From positions 2,541,501 through 2,605,500 of the forward strand of contig JAYJMM010000118.1 of assembly GCA_037349105.1 (NCBI GenBank): a DNA stretch of 64,000 nt, in the 5' to 3' direction. The DNA comes from Limnomonas spitsbergensis (taxonomy: Eukaryota > Chlorophyta > Chlorophyceae > Chlamydomonadales). The notes beneath the pieces are model-generated. The model was not told the origin of the DNA and searched no databases. It was given only the letters and a program-made list of their open reading frames with translations. Positions within the stretch are counted from its first letter, which is position 1; every line of letters starts with the position of its first letter. Of the stretch, positions 1 to 12,890 are shown in pieces. A program made the position numbers and the translations under genes.

Positions 1-230
1 CATGGCGCAGGCCGCGACAACGGTTGCGACATGAACCGGACCGATGTGACATGGTGGCTGCGGCGGGCATCCCACCGGTGAAGCCTCTCACCCGTTAATA
101 TAAAGCGGCTGACCTGATCCTGAGGCTGAAAGGTGGCCGATCTACAAATGCCGTATTCTGAAAGACAAGCTTCGGCGTTCTCTTTCCTCCCACTAGGATT
201 GCGTGAAGGTAATTTCAATTGAAAAAAGAA

Positions 231-2953
231 ATGCACGCATCTATGAACGCAAGCTCCTTTCGCCTGAGGGCACTCACGCGTACGGGAGGTAAGACCAAAG
301 ATCGGGCCGTGATCTCCTCCCAGCGCCCGCGGCGGATCGCCTCGTGCTGCAAGGCCCAATCAAAGACGGAAGCGATGGAGAATTCGACGCTGAGCAAGCG
401 CCAGGCTTTGATGGGTGTAGCTGCAATGACCGCGGGTGTGCTCAGCAGCAGCCAAGTGTGAGCCTTGCTTGCAGCGCATGCATGGACAATGTGGCATGCA
501 CCACACACATGTCATGTGCACGTACCTGAGGTCCTGTGGAGAAGGACTAGAATGGATAGACTTGTGCAGCCTAAGCCCACATGCGATTGCCCACCCATGC
601 TGCCCACCCTTATCCCATTCCAACTCTGCGAAGCAACACAAGCCTGTTTTCGTTTTAGAGCCCAGACCATCTTCAGCGAGCCACTGGGCTGCCACCACTG
701 GACTGATGGGGACCACACCTTGACTGGCCTAAGGCAAACGGCCCAAGCAGGAGGGCATCCTGCACCAGGCCCTTGCGACCGCAAGCAGTGATGGTGAAAA
801 TGGAGTTGAAGCACTTTCACAAAAACACCCTGTCATACACCCCTTCCAACCAAGCAAATGCAGTACAGGCTGGGACAAGTGGTCTCTGTGCCACATGGCA
901 ATGGATAGTGATAAACCTCTTTCGCTTTTTTGGACAAAAGTGATGACCTACACCCGCTGCCACGGCCGCAAGCAGGTCCATACCTAAATTCAGGCGTGAA
1001 CCTTCAGTTATTCACACTCTCTCTCTGTCGCGTCCATGTAGCCTCTTTGACTTCGAAATGTGTTGATTATCGGGAAGTGATGATTACATTACCCCCCCTC
1101 CCCTTCTCCCCTCTCTTCCCCTCCCTTCCCTGACCCTCTGCAGGGCGCAAGCAGCTGACGTTCCAGAGGTGACCCAAAAAGTGTTCTTCGATCTGACCTT
1201 GGGAGGCGAGCCAGCTGGCAGGGTCGTCCTCGGGGTTTACGGCAACGACGTGCCAAAGTAAGACATCACTGTTTATTTGAAGATGCTGCAGCTACAATTC
1301 CGCAAGGTCATGGCCTGCGGTCATGGGGTTCTGGTACAGCAAGCCCTGCTGCTCATGTCAGAGTGAACAACACTGAGTTAAGTAAGTTCAAGATCACGAA
1401 AAGTATGAAGGCGCGACTGGGATTATCTACGTGCTGACACAGGATGAGGAATGATTCGACTTAAATGCATGCTGCCCTTGCTCTGTCCTCTCCATTCAGC
1501 AGCTGGTACCTTGCAAGCCACGGAATGACCTGGTCAAGCCAGCGCACACTTCCCTTGCTCCATGCACTCCATGCAGAAGCTTCATACTTGCAAACAGCAT
1601 AATTCTTTCATATCGTGCTCTGTATCGCAGGACAGCCGCCAATTTTGTGGCGCTGGCCACCGGGGAGAAGGGCTACGGCTATAAGGGCTCCGTCTTCCAC
1701 CGCATCATCAAGGTAGGTGCACGATTGAAGCACTAGATATGTTACTAGGTGCTTCATTTCACCTAGTGACAACCCAGCCTACAGTGGACAGGGCTTGATG
1801 CAGCAGGCCCAGCTGCTGGGTCATCAGCAGTAGGCCCAGCAAGGTTTATTCCCGATGGGCGAGTGTTGGCTTCCCGGCTGCCCCCAAAGGTGGTCTGGTG
1901 CGCACCAAAATAAATATTGATTGCCAATTATCATTTGGCATGCCGTGTCATCCTGGTACGTACCTGTACATACTATATCAACCGCCTTGTATGGAGCAAA
2001 CTTCGCAAAGCCTATGCCCTGTGCAGGACTTCATGCTCCAAGGAGGCGACTTTGAGCGCGGCAACGGCACTGGCGGCTACTCCATCTACGGCCGCAACTT
2101 CCAAGATGAAGCCTTCAACATCCCGCATGCACCCTACGTCCTGTCCATGGCGAATGCTGGAAAGAACACAAATGGATCGCAATTCTTCATTACAACTGTT
2201 GACACCTACTGGTAGGCGTTGTAGCAGGGGTATTTTAGTGTGCAACTCACAACATGCAGGGGGCTGATGGGCGATCGCCACTGGGCCCATGGGGACCCAA
2301 CCTTGACCGGCCCACGGCCGATAGCCCCAATAGCTGGGCTTCAGAATCCCGCTCGTGCTCCATGTGCTGTCCATGGCCATTGCTGGAAATAACGCAAATA
2401 GCTTGCAGTTTTCATCACAATGTTAGACACGTACCCGCCGGTGCTGCATATTGCACCGGTGCAGGTAGTATCAAAGTCTGATAGTGTCAAGCGTAGCTGC
2501 CGGTTGCCGGCCATATGGCTCCACAAACGATGGCTGTCCCTCACTTTCAGTATAGCTAAATTAGTTGTGGCTTGATGGCTGCTTGTCTGTTTTCATGATG
2601 ATGGATGCCCCTGAAGTCAGACTCCAAAAGTAGGAGAATGGGAAGCGCTAGCGGCCTCTGGGGTGTGCCTTCAGCTTCACTGTGTGCATGGTGACAATCT
2701 CAATGTTGGTTTGTCATGCTGGCCAGCTGGGTGCGATGAGGAGCCCTCTGGTGTCTCCATGAAGCCCTGTACCTGGGTGGTCGTTAACAAGATGGGATTT
2801 GTGTTGGAACGCAGGCTCAATGGCAAGCACGTGGTTTTCGGACGCGTGCTAGAGGGTCAAGACGTGGTGGACAAGCTGCAGAACATCGCTGTGGGTGGAG
2901 GCTCGCGGCCCTCAAAGCCAGTCATCATTAAAGACTGCGGCTTGGTGGCCTAG
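231..2953 (+). CDS. Peptidyl-prolyl cis-trans isomerase, cyclophilin type, probably thylakoid lumen
   Basis: Five exons: 231-457, 1144-1257, 1631-1712, 2027-2211, 2815-2953; all junctions are GT-AG and keep phase, giving about 248 residues. Exon 1 encodes a Ser/Arg-rich transit peptide followed by a hydrophobic Ala/Met stretch preceded by SKRQ; the exon 1/2 junction creates AQA-AD, a good lumenal processing site, so a bipartite plastid-to-lumen targeting signal is likely. The mature part is a complete cyclophilin domain: [15 protein letters not shown] carries the catalytic Arg, Phe and Gln, [15 protein letters not shown] is the family signature, and the conserved Trp (TYW) and the His of KHVVFG follow. 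Family role: proline isomerisation in protein folding, sensitive to cyclosporin. The size resembles plant CYP20-2-like lumen cyclophilins, but the exact orthologue is not decided. I chose ATG 231; ATG 243 is in frame. A TTG lies upstream in frame but is not a credible start. Intron 1 ends in a long C/T tract (1090-1143). Confidence 0.93.
2368..2442 (+). repeat. Decayed copy of cyclophilin exon 4 end inside the next intron
   Basis: The segment aligns by eye with 2146-2216, the last third of exon 4, starting from the shared string tgtccatggc and running through the equivalents of the NGSQFFIT codons to the donor region. Roughly three quarters of positions match. It contains an in-frame stop and frameshifts, so it is not an alternative exon. 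Confidence 0.7.
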
Positions 2954-3203
2954 AAAGGAAATTATTACGGTCTGATGGCCTAGGCAGGAATGCTGATGCT
3001 TGGTGGATGCCTTGTTTTACGGACTGATATGCTTGTATAGAAGCATGTTGATAACTCAAATGTGGGTGCTTTGTATGAGATGTAGATCGATGGACGTGCA
3101 TGTATTGGTGCATGTAGCCTTGCAACAAAGGCGTTTTTGTTTAGTTAGGTCAACATATTCGCAGTTTTCAACAGCTGCAACCCCCTCTTTGCAACAACAG
3201 TGA

Positions 3204-3208
3204 TGTAA
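3204..3208 (+). promoter_or_regulatory. Probable poly(A) signal TGTAA of the cyclophilin gene
   Basis: TGTAA, the usual chlorophyte polyadenylation signal, lies about 250 bases after the stop codon. Assignment rests on the motif and position only. Confidence 0.45.
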
Positions 3209-4589
3209 CAGATACAGGGGCAAAGTTGCAACGTCAGGTGCAACAGTAAGAGATAAATGTTCTTGATGTAGCAACGGCTTCATCAGCTACATGGGCAAAC
3301 TGTTTAGTGGTTGGTTAACCAGAATTTGCGTGTTAAGCGAACCATCGTTAGGTTGGTTAAATACAGGGACGCTTCAAGGCCGGTATAGAACCTAAAGCTT
3401 GACCCTGAGAACTAGAACATGGGAATGGTTGGAAGGATGCCACATCACTGCTGCCACCATATTAGGAGGGTTATGATCTCAAGAAAAAAACATATTGAGT
3501 GCATGAATGCATCAAAAGCCTCGCCTTTTCGACTGGCTGCAGTAATTTCTAGCATACATGCGTCAACCTGGGCGACATTCAGTTCTGCACGTGTTTGCGT
3601 AAGTAGTGTATAGTCTGAGCCAAATCATCAATCAAACTATTCACCCAAATAATCACCACTCATCAGAGCAGCATGCTTCACATGAGCATACACCAAATTG
3701 CAGGCGGTACACTACTATTTTATAGGGGGCTTCCTTTCCACTGAAGCTACAAATCGGCCTATTATGACCGGCCGGGCATATGGTGCAGCAAAGCCTGTTC
3801 TTTAGACTCCCAGCAAAATGCCAGTCACGGTTTAGTCACACCCAGCCCAATGGTGACAGAAATGGCCGCCCCCTTCGGCTGGTCTGGTGCACATAAAATA
3901 AAGAAACCCGACGTAAAATTAGGGGTGCTGAGTGAAGTGAATTTCATGATTATTGACAATCACATCCATGCACGCCTAGTACGCCAACATAATTTGGGGG
4001 GCACCAGACTTGAGCAGTTCCTGGCTAGGTCACTCTTTCGATGCACCTGATCCTTAAAGAAAACACGCCCCGACCCTTTATTCCATTCCATCCCACGCGT
4101 TCTATTACTTCCACAACTGCAATACAAGTCCATGCCGTCAATTACTCCTGTCACTTGCACCCTTGCATGCAAAAATGCAAGCAGGCATGCATGTCAAAAT
4201 AAATTCCCCCCATGCATGTAAACATGCATGCATGTGTGACACACCAAGACTTGACTCTACATTCACACCATTTTTGTGGGAGTCAATGCGTGGCCAGGCA
4301 GGAGCTGGAAGCGTAATAGACAGAGAGCTTAGGGCTGTCAGTCTTGGCGCCCTACACCAGTTGCCACAGCCACCACCAGGTCATTCCCTTCTCCATCGCC
4401 CAGGGAGTACACATTAATGTCCGAGTTAGGTTTGAATTATGTTCCTCCCCTGCATGGCCTTTTCGAAAAAGGCGCTTCCGTGGATGATGCCTAGCCGCTG
4501 CAGTAACACCGAGTAAAAGTGTGTCCAATGACTGTACACTTTTTATCATCTTTGCATGCATCGTCCACCCCCTCCGCCATTGCGTACTT
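3209..4589. other. Intergenic, no supported gene
   Basis: No ORF here shows family similarity or a convincing exon. The stretch 4150-4230 is rich in overlapping tgcatgca-type motifs, probably a degenerate simple repeat. Around 3750-3900 there is sequence loosely like the dispersed repeat described elsewhere in this annotation. Confidence 0.5.
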
Positions 4590-4792
4590 GCAACGATGTC
4601 ACTATCGCCGTCCATGCCATCATGCCCTGCTGATCCTTTTGCCTCATCACCAGCGCCGTCTGGCCCCGAACAGCAGCCGCTGCCAGGGTATCCAGCCAGC
4701 ATAAGGTTGACAGAGTCCAGGCTGATGTCCATGTCATCATCCGTTAGAAGGTCCAGGCTTCGGGGGTTGTCGAAAGAAACATCTTTCTGAAA
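4590..4792 (-). CDS. Candidate internal exon of an unknown acidic protein
   Basis: On the minus strand a strong acceptor (TTTGTTTTCAG) opens an uninterrupted reading frame of about 67 codons that reaches a usable donor (GCAA|GTACGC). The encoded segment begins KDVSFDNPRSLDLL and continues with a TDDDMD acidic stretch, then a Gly/Ser/Asp-rich low-complexity tail. I do not recognise a family. No partner exons could be fixed on either side, so this may be one exon of a gene between 4.3 and 5.9 kb, or chance. The splice signals and G/C-ending codons are the only evidence. Confidence 0.3.
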
Positions 4793-4879
4793 ACAAAAGG
4801 AGGCCCACTCAAGAAGAACGTGACACGAGTAGATCACCGTACATTCGGACCCCGTAAGGTGCATCGTCCATTTCATTGA

Positions 4880-7431
4880 TTTATTTACGCCTCACTTGCA
4901 TTGATTCCATGCAAAATATTGTCAGGGTAGGCTGTGGTTGTGTTTTCATTGTGTGAAAGCCTGCCTTGGAAAACAAGGGGGGCCTTGCGTGGATGTAGGT
5001 CTGGCACGAAGTGACCAATTTGTTTTTTTCTTTCCCCTTTATTTGACACCCCCAGCCTGCATGTCTGTCGCACTCAATTCAAGCAGTGCCTCTCTAAAAT
5101 TGGCTCACTCCACTCTGTGGTGAATATGTCTTAAGAGCTTTGGAACAAGCGTCTTCCTCCCTGTCGGGGGTCAGCAGACAAGAAGGGAGTCCAGCCGTCC
5201 AGGTCCGGTAAGAAGTTAAACTGCTCACCTTTCATTCCACACTTACCATTGACTGCCTGGCCTAGCCAACATGGGGGGGGGGGGTCACACGCTCCAGAGC
5301 GCACCACTTATTCTTTTGGGGGGGCGGCAGAGTACAAGAACGAATACAAGCAAGCTACGTCCCCTAGGGGGCGTGCGGGTTACGAGAAGAGAACGGCGGG
5401 GCGCACTGCCCCCTTTTGCTATGGTAACATTGGGAGACGTTCATCCCTTGATGACCACCTGGTGGTGATGGCTGGAGACACCATAATCGGGTCCCTCAAC
5501 CCGCGCTACAGATTGCGCTCTCGATACTAAGACATTGGCGGCAGGGCACAATCACCCCTGGTTTGTCTCCTAGTGGCGGTGGCTGGTGGCGACTCCTCAG
5601 GTCCACCAGGAGAAGGACACTGGTGATGGTGGAGCGCTGGGTGGGGCTGTGTTCCCCTTCGGACACCAGGTGGCAGAGGAAGACCTCCATCTTGTCGGCA
5701 ACCAGATTTGCACAGTAACAATCATCCAACCTAGCATGGAGTCCTGAACCCTGAACCCTACCTGTAGCAGCCATCCAGCAGTGCCTAATCCTGCTTGCTG
5801 GACAGTCCTGAGCGGACACCCATATTGATGGTCAGGCCGCGGAAAGCCAGGACCTACAGCAGCAGGTTTGAGGGCTTAGTGTTAAGAGTTCAGCAACAGC
5901 AGGGAGCAAGTGAAGAATTGCAAGAGTAGACGCAAGTCATAAACTCGGAGAGAGCTTTTGCCTGAAGGGTTGAAGAAAACAATCTTATATAGTTTGACCA
6001 ACACTTTGGTACGGATTATGTAAGGGAGCCTCTCATGGTAGATAAGTATATCAGCAGGCAGGCAGCCAAGCACACAGATATAGTGGTATCCGCAGCACTG
6101 TTCCCTTCTCTCTCACACCCCACTGAGGTGCAGCTTTCCTCACGTATTTCTTTCCTCCAGCATCACAACCAGAGAGCGCAACCCAGCAATGCAGGAGGCG
6201 TATAAAGCAAGCTGGGCAAAGTCTGCTTAATTTCCTGGGCGCGGACAGCTGAGCGATGCGCGCAAGAAAGGCGTAGAGATCGGCGCGGCCTCGGCCCATG
6301 CAGCACTGTTTCCTGAGCCCTCACGCCACTCTACATTTCTTTCAAGGTCATTACAGATTGAAACCGACACTCACCACGCAAGCGAAGACAGGGGTGCGGG
6401 AGGCAACTACCTAAACTGACTGGCAAGGTCACATCCACAGCGTTAGCTGGGAAGAAGAAAGGCTACCGTATGCCTTACATTGGAGTTCAGGGAGGACCGC
6501 AGCTTGAGCTCCACCCTCGTCATATAACTCATCAGCATCTACGTCCTCGCTTCATACCCCCTATTGACTGGTCCTCACGAAAAAGGCATCCGGGTGGACT
6601 TGCCGGTACAGTAACAAAAATACCGCAACACATGCTCCCCCACATCCCCCAGACCAACCCAGAAGCTGTATCAACATCTGGTCACATCTGCCCCACCTTG
6701 TTAGTGCCTCCCTCCTCCTCGCTGCATGGCTCCCAGGCGCGCTGGCAGGCTGCCATGAAATTGCAAGCCTCGTGCCGCTGCCGCCATAGATTGAGTGCAG
6801 GCCCCGGACGTCAGGCAGCACGTCACCCCAGTCCAGCGTGGGATCACTGCCCAGGTGGTCAGGTGGAGGCGCGTGAAGCAATTGGATTGTAAATATGAGT
6901 GTGATGGATACTTAATGGGAACACGGGTAAAGCAAGGAAACACAGGCTGGTTGTTTCTTTATCCATTTGTTATTTATTGCTTCTTTCTTTATTTCTTTAC
7001 TGGTATTCATTTAAATTCTGTTGTGACAGGAATTTAAATTATCAGGTAGAGATGGCTACCTGATGAGGCATGAAAGGGTGCACCCTGAGGCAGGCCGTCA
7101 ACTGTGTTTGTTAGTTCAGATGTTGTTTCAGTTTCAAGGCATCCAGACCGAAGTTCAGTGACACTGAATTATGGCATATTCGCAGTGATGTCTGAACCGA
7201 CCGCGATCTTAACCCTAAACCCCAAACCTGCGCCATAAATGACCGCGTGTCGATAAAGAGCCAGGCCTGGCGGCAGGAAGGGGATTTCAGATTTGCAAGC
7301 TAGCTGGACACGAAGACAATACATGATGCACATTCAGTTCCCAAAGTAGCCTTAATAGTTCCCCAGGCAAACCTTCTCATTCCTCACACACAGCCTCTTT
7401 CAGCTCCCCGCTGGTGGTTGCCACTCAGCCT
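4880..7431. other. No supported gene; scattered weak coding-like stretches
   Basis: A minus-strand frame at 5819-5496 and another at 6860-6700 look mildly coding (G/C-ending codons, the latter with a donor AAG|GTGGGG), but neither has a family match or a consistent splice partner. A guanine run lies at 5274-5285 and another short one near 5319. A degenerate telomere-like string is present near 7209-7230. Confidence 0.4.
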
Positions 7432-8069
7432 TCATTGCCTTTTTCGTCCCCCCTGGCACCTCGCGCACCCTGCCCTTTGCTCCAGCTCCCGCGATGTTCC
7501 CCAGTCCCCTGTTTCGATCTTGAACGCGTCATTGTAGATGGTCTGGTTGTGCTGCATCATGAACTGGATTTCCCTGTTGATCAACCTGGATGGTATGAAC
7601 GTGGTCGCCAGAGGGCAGGGGGCCCAGGGGAATCGTGTAGGGGGTGAAGTATGGGAGATCGTATGGGGGTCCTATGGAGACAGAAAGGGTATTATATGGG
7701 GGTCAAAGGGGGACAGGGGGGCGTGACGGGGACCACGGGGGACAGGGGAGGGACAAGGTAGAGGGGAGGGTTGCACGGGAGGTCATATAGTGATACCTGT
7801 AGGGGGACTGGGCTGGTCTATACATCCTATGGCAGCTGAAGTGTGGAGATTGAAGAAGACATTGTAACAACATGACTGTGTTTGGGGACACAAAATCTCG
7901 AAAATTAGCAGCTGCGTCGATGCAGGGATAATCTGAGTGACCCGCTGCTGTGTGCCTGACATATCCGCATGAGGAACACCCTGAAGCAATTTGTTGTCTG
8001 ACTACCTGGGGTCCATGCAAAGCTTGACATGCAATTCCTGCGCCAGCAGCGCAGTCCAGGCAGCCCAAG
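7432..8069 (-). CDS. Candidate 3' end of an unknown minus-strand gene (two exons)
   Basis: Exon 8069-8006 (acceptor ACATCAG, donor CCCCAG|GTAGTC) encodes a stretch with AWAAWTALLAQELHVK; exon 7585-7432 (acceptor ACCATCCAG) continues in the matching phase with LINREIQFMMQHNQTIYND and ends at a TGA at 7434-7432. Neither exon has its own ATG, which is expected for internal and terminal exons. Amphipathic helical character and phase agreement support coding, but I do not recognise the family. Upstream exons beyond 8.1 kb could not be placed. An alternative is that one or both exons are chance open frames. Confidence 0.35.
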
Positions 8070-10725
8070 CTGATGTCCACAATGTCAACCCTAAGTTCAT
8101 TGTGGTCCACCCGCCATGCCTGCTCAACTCCCACGCATATTGCCATGATCCCACTCATCCCAGTATCCAATACAGTCGCAATATCACGGCCATACGTGCA
8201 AGGGGGGCCTCCTTAACCTGTCCTCACATTTCTTCCAGGGTCAGGTCACTGTGAGATGCGTAGGTCTCTGTCTGCTCTGCCTCCATGCTCCTGCTGATGA
8301 ACATATAACGCACCTCGCAATTCCCCCCATTCCTGCCTAAACCCTCAACCCCATTATGCAGTATACATATCAGCTGCATATGCATTCTGACTATCGCTTC
8401 TCCTCTCCTCCTATATCTGATACCGGCGTTCCACGACAACATCCATGGAGATCATCCCAACACACAGGCATGCCCCCACATCACACACTGCCGTCCAAGA
8501 GATGAAACTCCCTCAGGGCGTTTCGCGGTCATTGATTATTTTAGGGTGCTTCCACTAAAATCCAGCTACATTATGGCTCACGGCTATGCGGCCTGGTGCT
8601 GCGAGCCCTGCTATTCTGGCCACCAGCCATAGGCTGGTCAAGCGTTGGTCCACATTTGATTAGTGGTGGCTGCCTAGCGGCCTGCAAAAGGTGTTTTGTT
8701 GCGCAGTAAAATTAATACCGGTACTGATTGCGGTGTTGGTTTATTTATTTATTTCGCACAAGTTCACCACTCCCTCGGTGTGCGGTTGTTATATTAGTCG
8801 GAATACTGGCTGAGGAAATTGGCTGAGTTGTCAGATATGTTGGGCTACATCATGATGAGGACCTGGGGGCCAAGGTACAAGAGGGGGGGGAGAGCACCGC
8901 CAACGCAAGGATGCAACGAGGGGAGGGGTAGATAGGGCGGGAGGACAAGAGTCAGAAGCAGAGGTAGGGTGGAGCTCAGGTACAATAAGGCCAAATGACC
9001 CAGAGGCAATGCTTCATTTCTTTCATTTTGAATTTCCCGGGTGTGATTATGAGGCTCTAAGCCACGCCCCAGTGTGCATGTTATATTGTTCTTGTTTGTA
9101 TCTCTCACGGCTAATATAAACGTCATCCTGTGTTATATGTGTAAATGAATTAATAGCCCACTCAGAGGCCTGGACTAGGACTAGCCATTGGTTTCGCTGC
9201 AGCCTTGGATAGGCTACCAATCCTACCATGCAACACCACATCAGACGGGCCTCCCACACCTGCCTCCTATGCCCGCCTGCCTCCCACGACAGCCTCTTAT
9301 GTTGGCATGTTTTTGTTGCAGCAGATACACACCCAATTGCCTTCTTCGTTAGGGCCAGACAGTGCAAACGGGAAAACAGGAGGGGGACTTGGTTTGTTCA
9401 GGCAGACCTTGTTCTCCTCAAATTTGTGTTAACGCACTCGTGAAGGTAGCTGCGGAGCAGGCCTTGGATCGTCACGTATTACCCGGTCTGATCTGGGGAT
9501 GTGCAAGTGATCAGGGAGAGAGGGGCCAAGCCTTGGTTACAAAAGGGGAGATTAAGGTATGGAAACTGGAAAGTGGCTTGCTTGGAACAGGACATTTGCC
9601 AGCTCAGAACAGATGAAACTCTTTCTTGAAGCTGCTATCTCAATCCTAGGCGTGTGACATTCAAGAACATTTCAGTCACGCATTTTCAAATTCAAAATGC
9701 AACCCCATGGCTGCATGTGCATGGCTGATGCCCAAAATTGTTCTGCGCAGCATACCATTGTGCGCCTGAACGCCACACACAAGAAAATCTTTGCGCTATG
9801 CGCACAGCTCAAGCGATGGCTGGCGCTTGCAGCTAGGGATGATGCTATATGACAAGAGACAGACTTGGGTCATGGACATGGTTTCTAGGGCGAAAGATTC
9901 ACCCACAGCGCATGGATGCTCAGTTGATTCTTTCCTGCGCGATACTCAGTTGCTCCTAAGATTTCCATGGCTACAGCGAGGGTTACGCTTGCCTCTGCTA
10001 AATGGAAGACACCCTCTCCGTCAATGCAAAGAAGCTGGCTCGTGTTGAACGACTCCCGGCTCCTTGTTGTGCTGCTGCGACCACTAGAGCCACGGACATG
10101 AGCAGGTTAAAAAGCTCGTACGATGCATCGTCAGCATTGCCAGATAGCTGCATGTCTCGATATCGCAGCACGCGGACAGCTACTCAGCTACTTGCAACTC
10201 AGATTGAGGCTGTACATGTTCGGACTTTTCACACCTCCAATGCCACCTGACACTGGCGCCCACCCTTTTTTGCTTTCGGTTGTCAACTTTTCGAGTCACT
10301 ACAACTGCCACCAGTGAGGCATTTTCTCACAAGCTGCTCTCCTCACACACGCGATAGAGACTGTCGTTCGCATATTTCGCACATCACAGGACACTCCTCA
10401 CTCTGTTCCCCGTCTTGATTGGTGGGCTGAAATTTCACAGCGCCGATAGCTGTGTCCACGGTACCTTGAGACATGTTCGAAGTCAGTGAAATGACTAGAT
10501 AGCCTGCGACACGAATCTTCTCTGGAGGTAAGTAGTGACCTGCCCATTCTCAAGCCAAGACTTGGCTAGGGACATATTACTCCCTGATATTACTCGAGAC
10601 GGGACAGTGATGTGCACAGTTTCCCCCGCCCGTCACCTCGAATTATGCCCCTTTCTGAATGTGGTTGCAGGCACTGCATCATTTCGCATCTTATCATGGC
10701 CCATTGCACATCCTCTGTCATTCAG
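8070..10725. other. No confidently supported gene; may hold 5' exons of the RhoGAP gene
   Basis: The RhoGAP gene downstream starts mid-domain at 10726 with a phase-0 acceptor, so earlier exons must exist upstream. Short coding-like frames on the plus strand at 9751-9850 and 10002-10110 are possible parts of it, but none matches a family or gives a clean phase chain. A copy of the dispersed repeat (reverse orientation) lies at about 8595-8690. Confidence 0.4.
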
Positions 10726-12890
10726 GACCCCGTCATGGATACTCCCAGCCAGCTCAGCATGTGCCTTGACCACCTTAGGGAGTACCCACAGTACCCCAGA
10801 CTGTTCCGCGCCAATATTCCGGGAGGTGAATCTTCAACAGACATTCAGCGACAGCCATCCAACACGTACGAGGCTGCCCCGCACCAGGTGAGCCGAGTCA
10901 CAGATCGACCCTCGCCACTCAAGCTCGGGAATACTCAAGCTTGTCCAATCCAATCATCCAGGTGGGGCTTGGCAGCACTATAATACACAGACGATGTCAC
11001 CCATGACACTGTCAATTGCTGGGTAGACAGTAGGCAGTAGACAACCTGGCCGATCCACGCAACAACCACGGCATCAATTACGCTGCACGCAATATCACAC
11101 ATAGATCATGTCATGGAGATGACAGAGCGTATGTCGCATATTGATGATAACGCGTCTCTGGGTTTTGGCGATTCCTGCGACCCCCCTCACCGGAAACTGG
11201 AGATGCCTGAAAGGCTGAAACCTAGCATTCGTCGTCGTGCCGCCATTTGCTTCCCTTCCCTTGCTTCCCTCCCTCCAGATCCGTGAAGACACGTGCCTTA
11301 TCGCGTCACTGCTGAGTTTAATCACGATCACAGACTGGCTACCTGACTTCGCATTGAGCAGCCTGCTCCTTCATTGAGCCCCACATGTCCCTTACCTGCT
11401 TCATGTAAAAGCATAGATAAGCATGTGTTGCTGATGCTTCTTTTGTTCCTGTCCACCACCCAGGTCGCAAACCTGCTTGTCCTATGGCTCGCTGCGTCCC
11501 CCAGCCTCCTACTGCCACTGGAGCTTCAGCTGCAGATCCTGACTGCAGCCAATGGCGCGATGACACCTGCTTATCAGCTGCAGGTCATTCGTCACCTGTT
11601 CAAACAGGTAAGTCACAATGATCCAGCACAGGTCACGCACAGACTGTACCAGTTGCCGTAGTGCATGACAGGAGCATGCTCTAAACCTAGATGCAATGGC
11701 AAAAAGAAATCAACGGTGTTCTGTGAAAGATTGGACAGGGCATCGAAATTCAGCTGTTTGCTTAAACAGGAATGACTAGTTTTCATGATGCCTGGTGCCA
11801 TGCTGGATTTAATCTTGAGCCTCCTTCACCTCAGCTCAGCTCCACTTCAATAGGATATAGGCATGCAACTAGTTTCACTTCATTCCATCACCATGATCAT
11901 CCTTGTGACTTCCCACAGGCTGACCCGACGACCACCTGTGACGCCAAGGAGCTCCTTCTGTTCCTCCAAGACTATCTTTTGAAGCAGAAGCAAGACACCC
12001 TGGAGCGCTCACAAGTGTCTGCGGTGTTTGCCCCACTCCTGTTTAGAACGTCCCTGGCGCGAGGCCTGTCAACCCCGGAGGAGGCTGAGCGAGCCACTGC
12101 ACTTCTGGTGTGCCAGGCGACTGCAGTCCTCACATCTATGGCGGCTGCTGCAGGTGCGGCGATGCTACCCCAACTGAAGGCTGCGATGCCACCAACAGAG
12201 GGCGCGGTGTCGCCCCTATCGGAGGTCGCAATGCGGCCACGAGTGGAGGCTGCGTTATCTCCCTGCACAAAGGCCTCGGGGCCGCCCCTCAGCATACTGG
12301 CCAGGAGTGGCCTGAAGGTTACAGCGCTGGACCTGTCTTCCCCCGCCTTCGAAATCTTTGAGGATGCCTGGAGCAGCGACCAGGACCTACAATCGGCGCT
12401 GAACTGGCTAGTGCCCTGCACCGTTACGTCTGCGCTGTTTGCAGACGAGGAGGACGAAGAGGTGAATCAGGGGATGGAAGAGGAGGATGCGGTGGCAGAC
12501 CCGCCGCCGCTCCTGGCTGTCATGTCCTGCCCGACCCTTGCCAAGCGCTCAGCCGAGGATGCCATGGTGGACGCCATGTGCACCATCAGAGCTAAATCAG
12601 CCGGCAGCAGCGGTGACCTTGGCAGACTCAGGTCAGGGATGAAGCACCACGAGCTGTCACCCATGGCTGTCGCGTCCTCCCCGTTTGCCTTGGCACACGC
12701 TGTGATGGACACCAGGCTGCTGCTTCCCGACGGTTTCTATACAGAGCTGCTGTTGCCCCAGGCGCAGGCGGCAGCAGCAGCCCAGGGTGCGCAGCTGAGG
12801 CACGAGTACACGTACCCACACCTGCCTCTGGGATCTGGCAGGATCTCTCAGCTCCAGGGGGCAGGGCGCTCCTCTGTCATTCTGGTGTAG
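10726..12890 (+). CDS. RhoGAP-domain protein (5' end unresolved)
   Basis: Three phase-0 exons: 10726-10887, 11464-11607, 11919-12890 (stop TAG 12888-12890), about 425 residues as seen. Together the exons assemble a Rho-GTPase-activating domain: exon 1 has the DTPSQLSMCLDHLRE...RLFRANIPGG pattern with the Arg of the arginine finger, exon 2 has the VANLLVLWLAASPSLLLP helix that follows it, exon 3 has the SQVSAVFAPLLFR segment typical of the NLA..F.P.L.R motif. Known role of the family: stimulating GTP hydrolysis by Rho/Rac/ROP GTPases. After the domain comes a roughly 240-residue low-complexity tail rich in Ala, Pro, Asp and Glu, with an acidic patch. The order of motifs also resembles the RhoGAP-like end of OCRL-type proteins, but the arginine finger is kept here. 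The start codon and any N-terminal domains lie upstream and were not found. Confidence 0.7.

Noticed and set aside
5249..5530. 93-codon plus-strand open frame
   Set aside because: Begins in G-run sequence, has no splice partners or family match, and overlaps a similarly weak minus-strand frame.
10726..12890. OCRL-type inositol 5-phosphatase C-terminus
   Set aside because: Motif order is similar, but the arginine finger is retained and no phosphatase motifs were found upstream; kept as a general RhoGAP protein.
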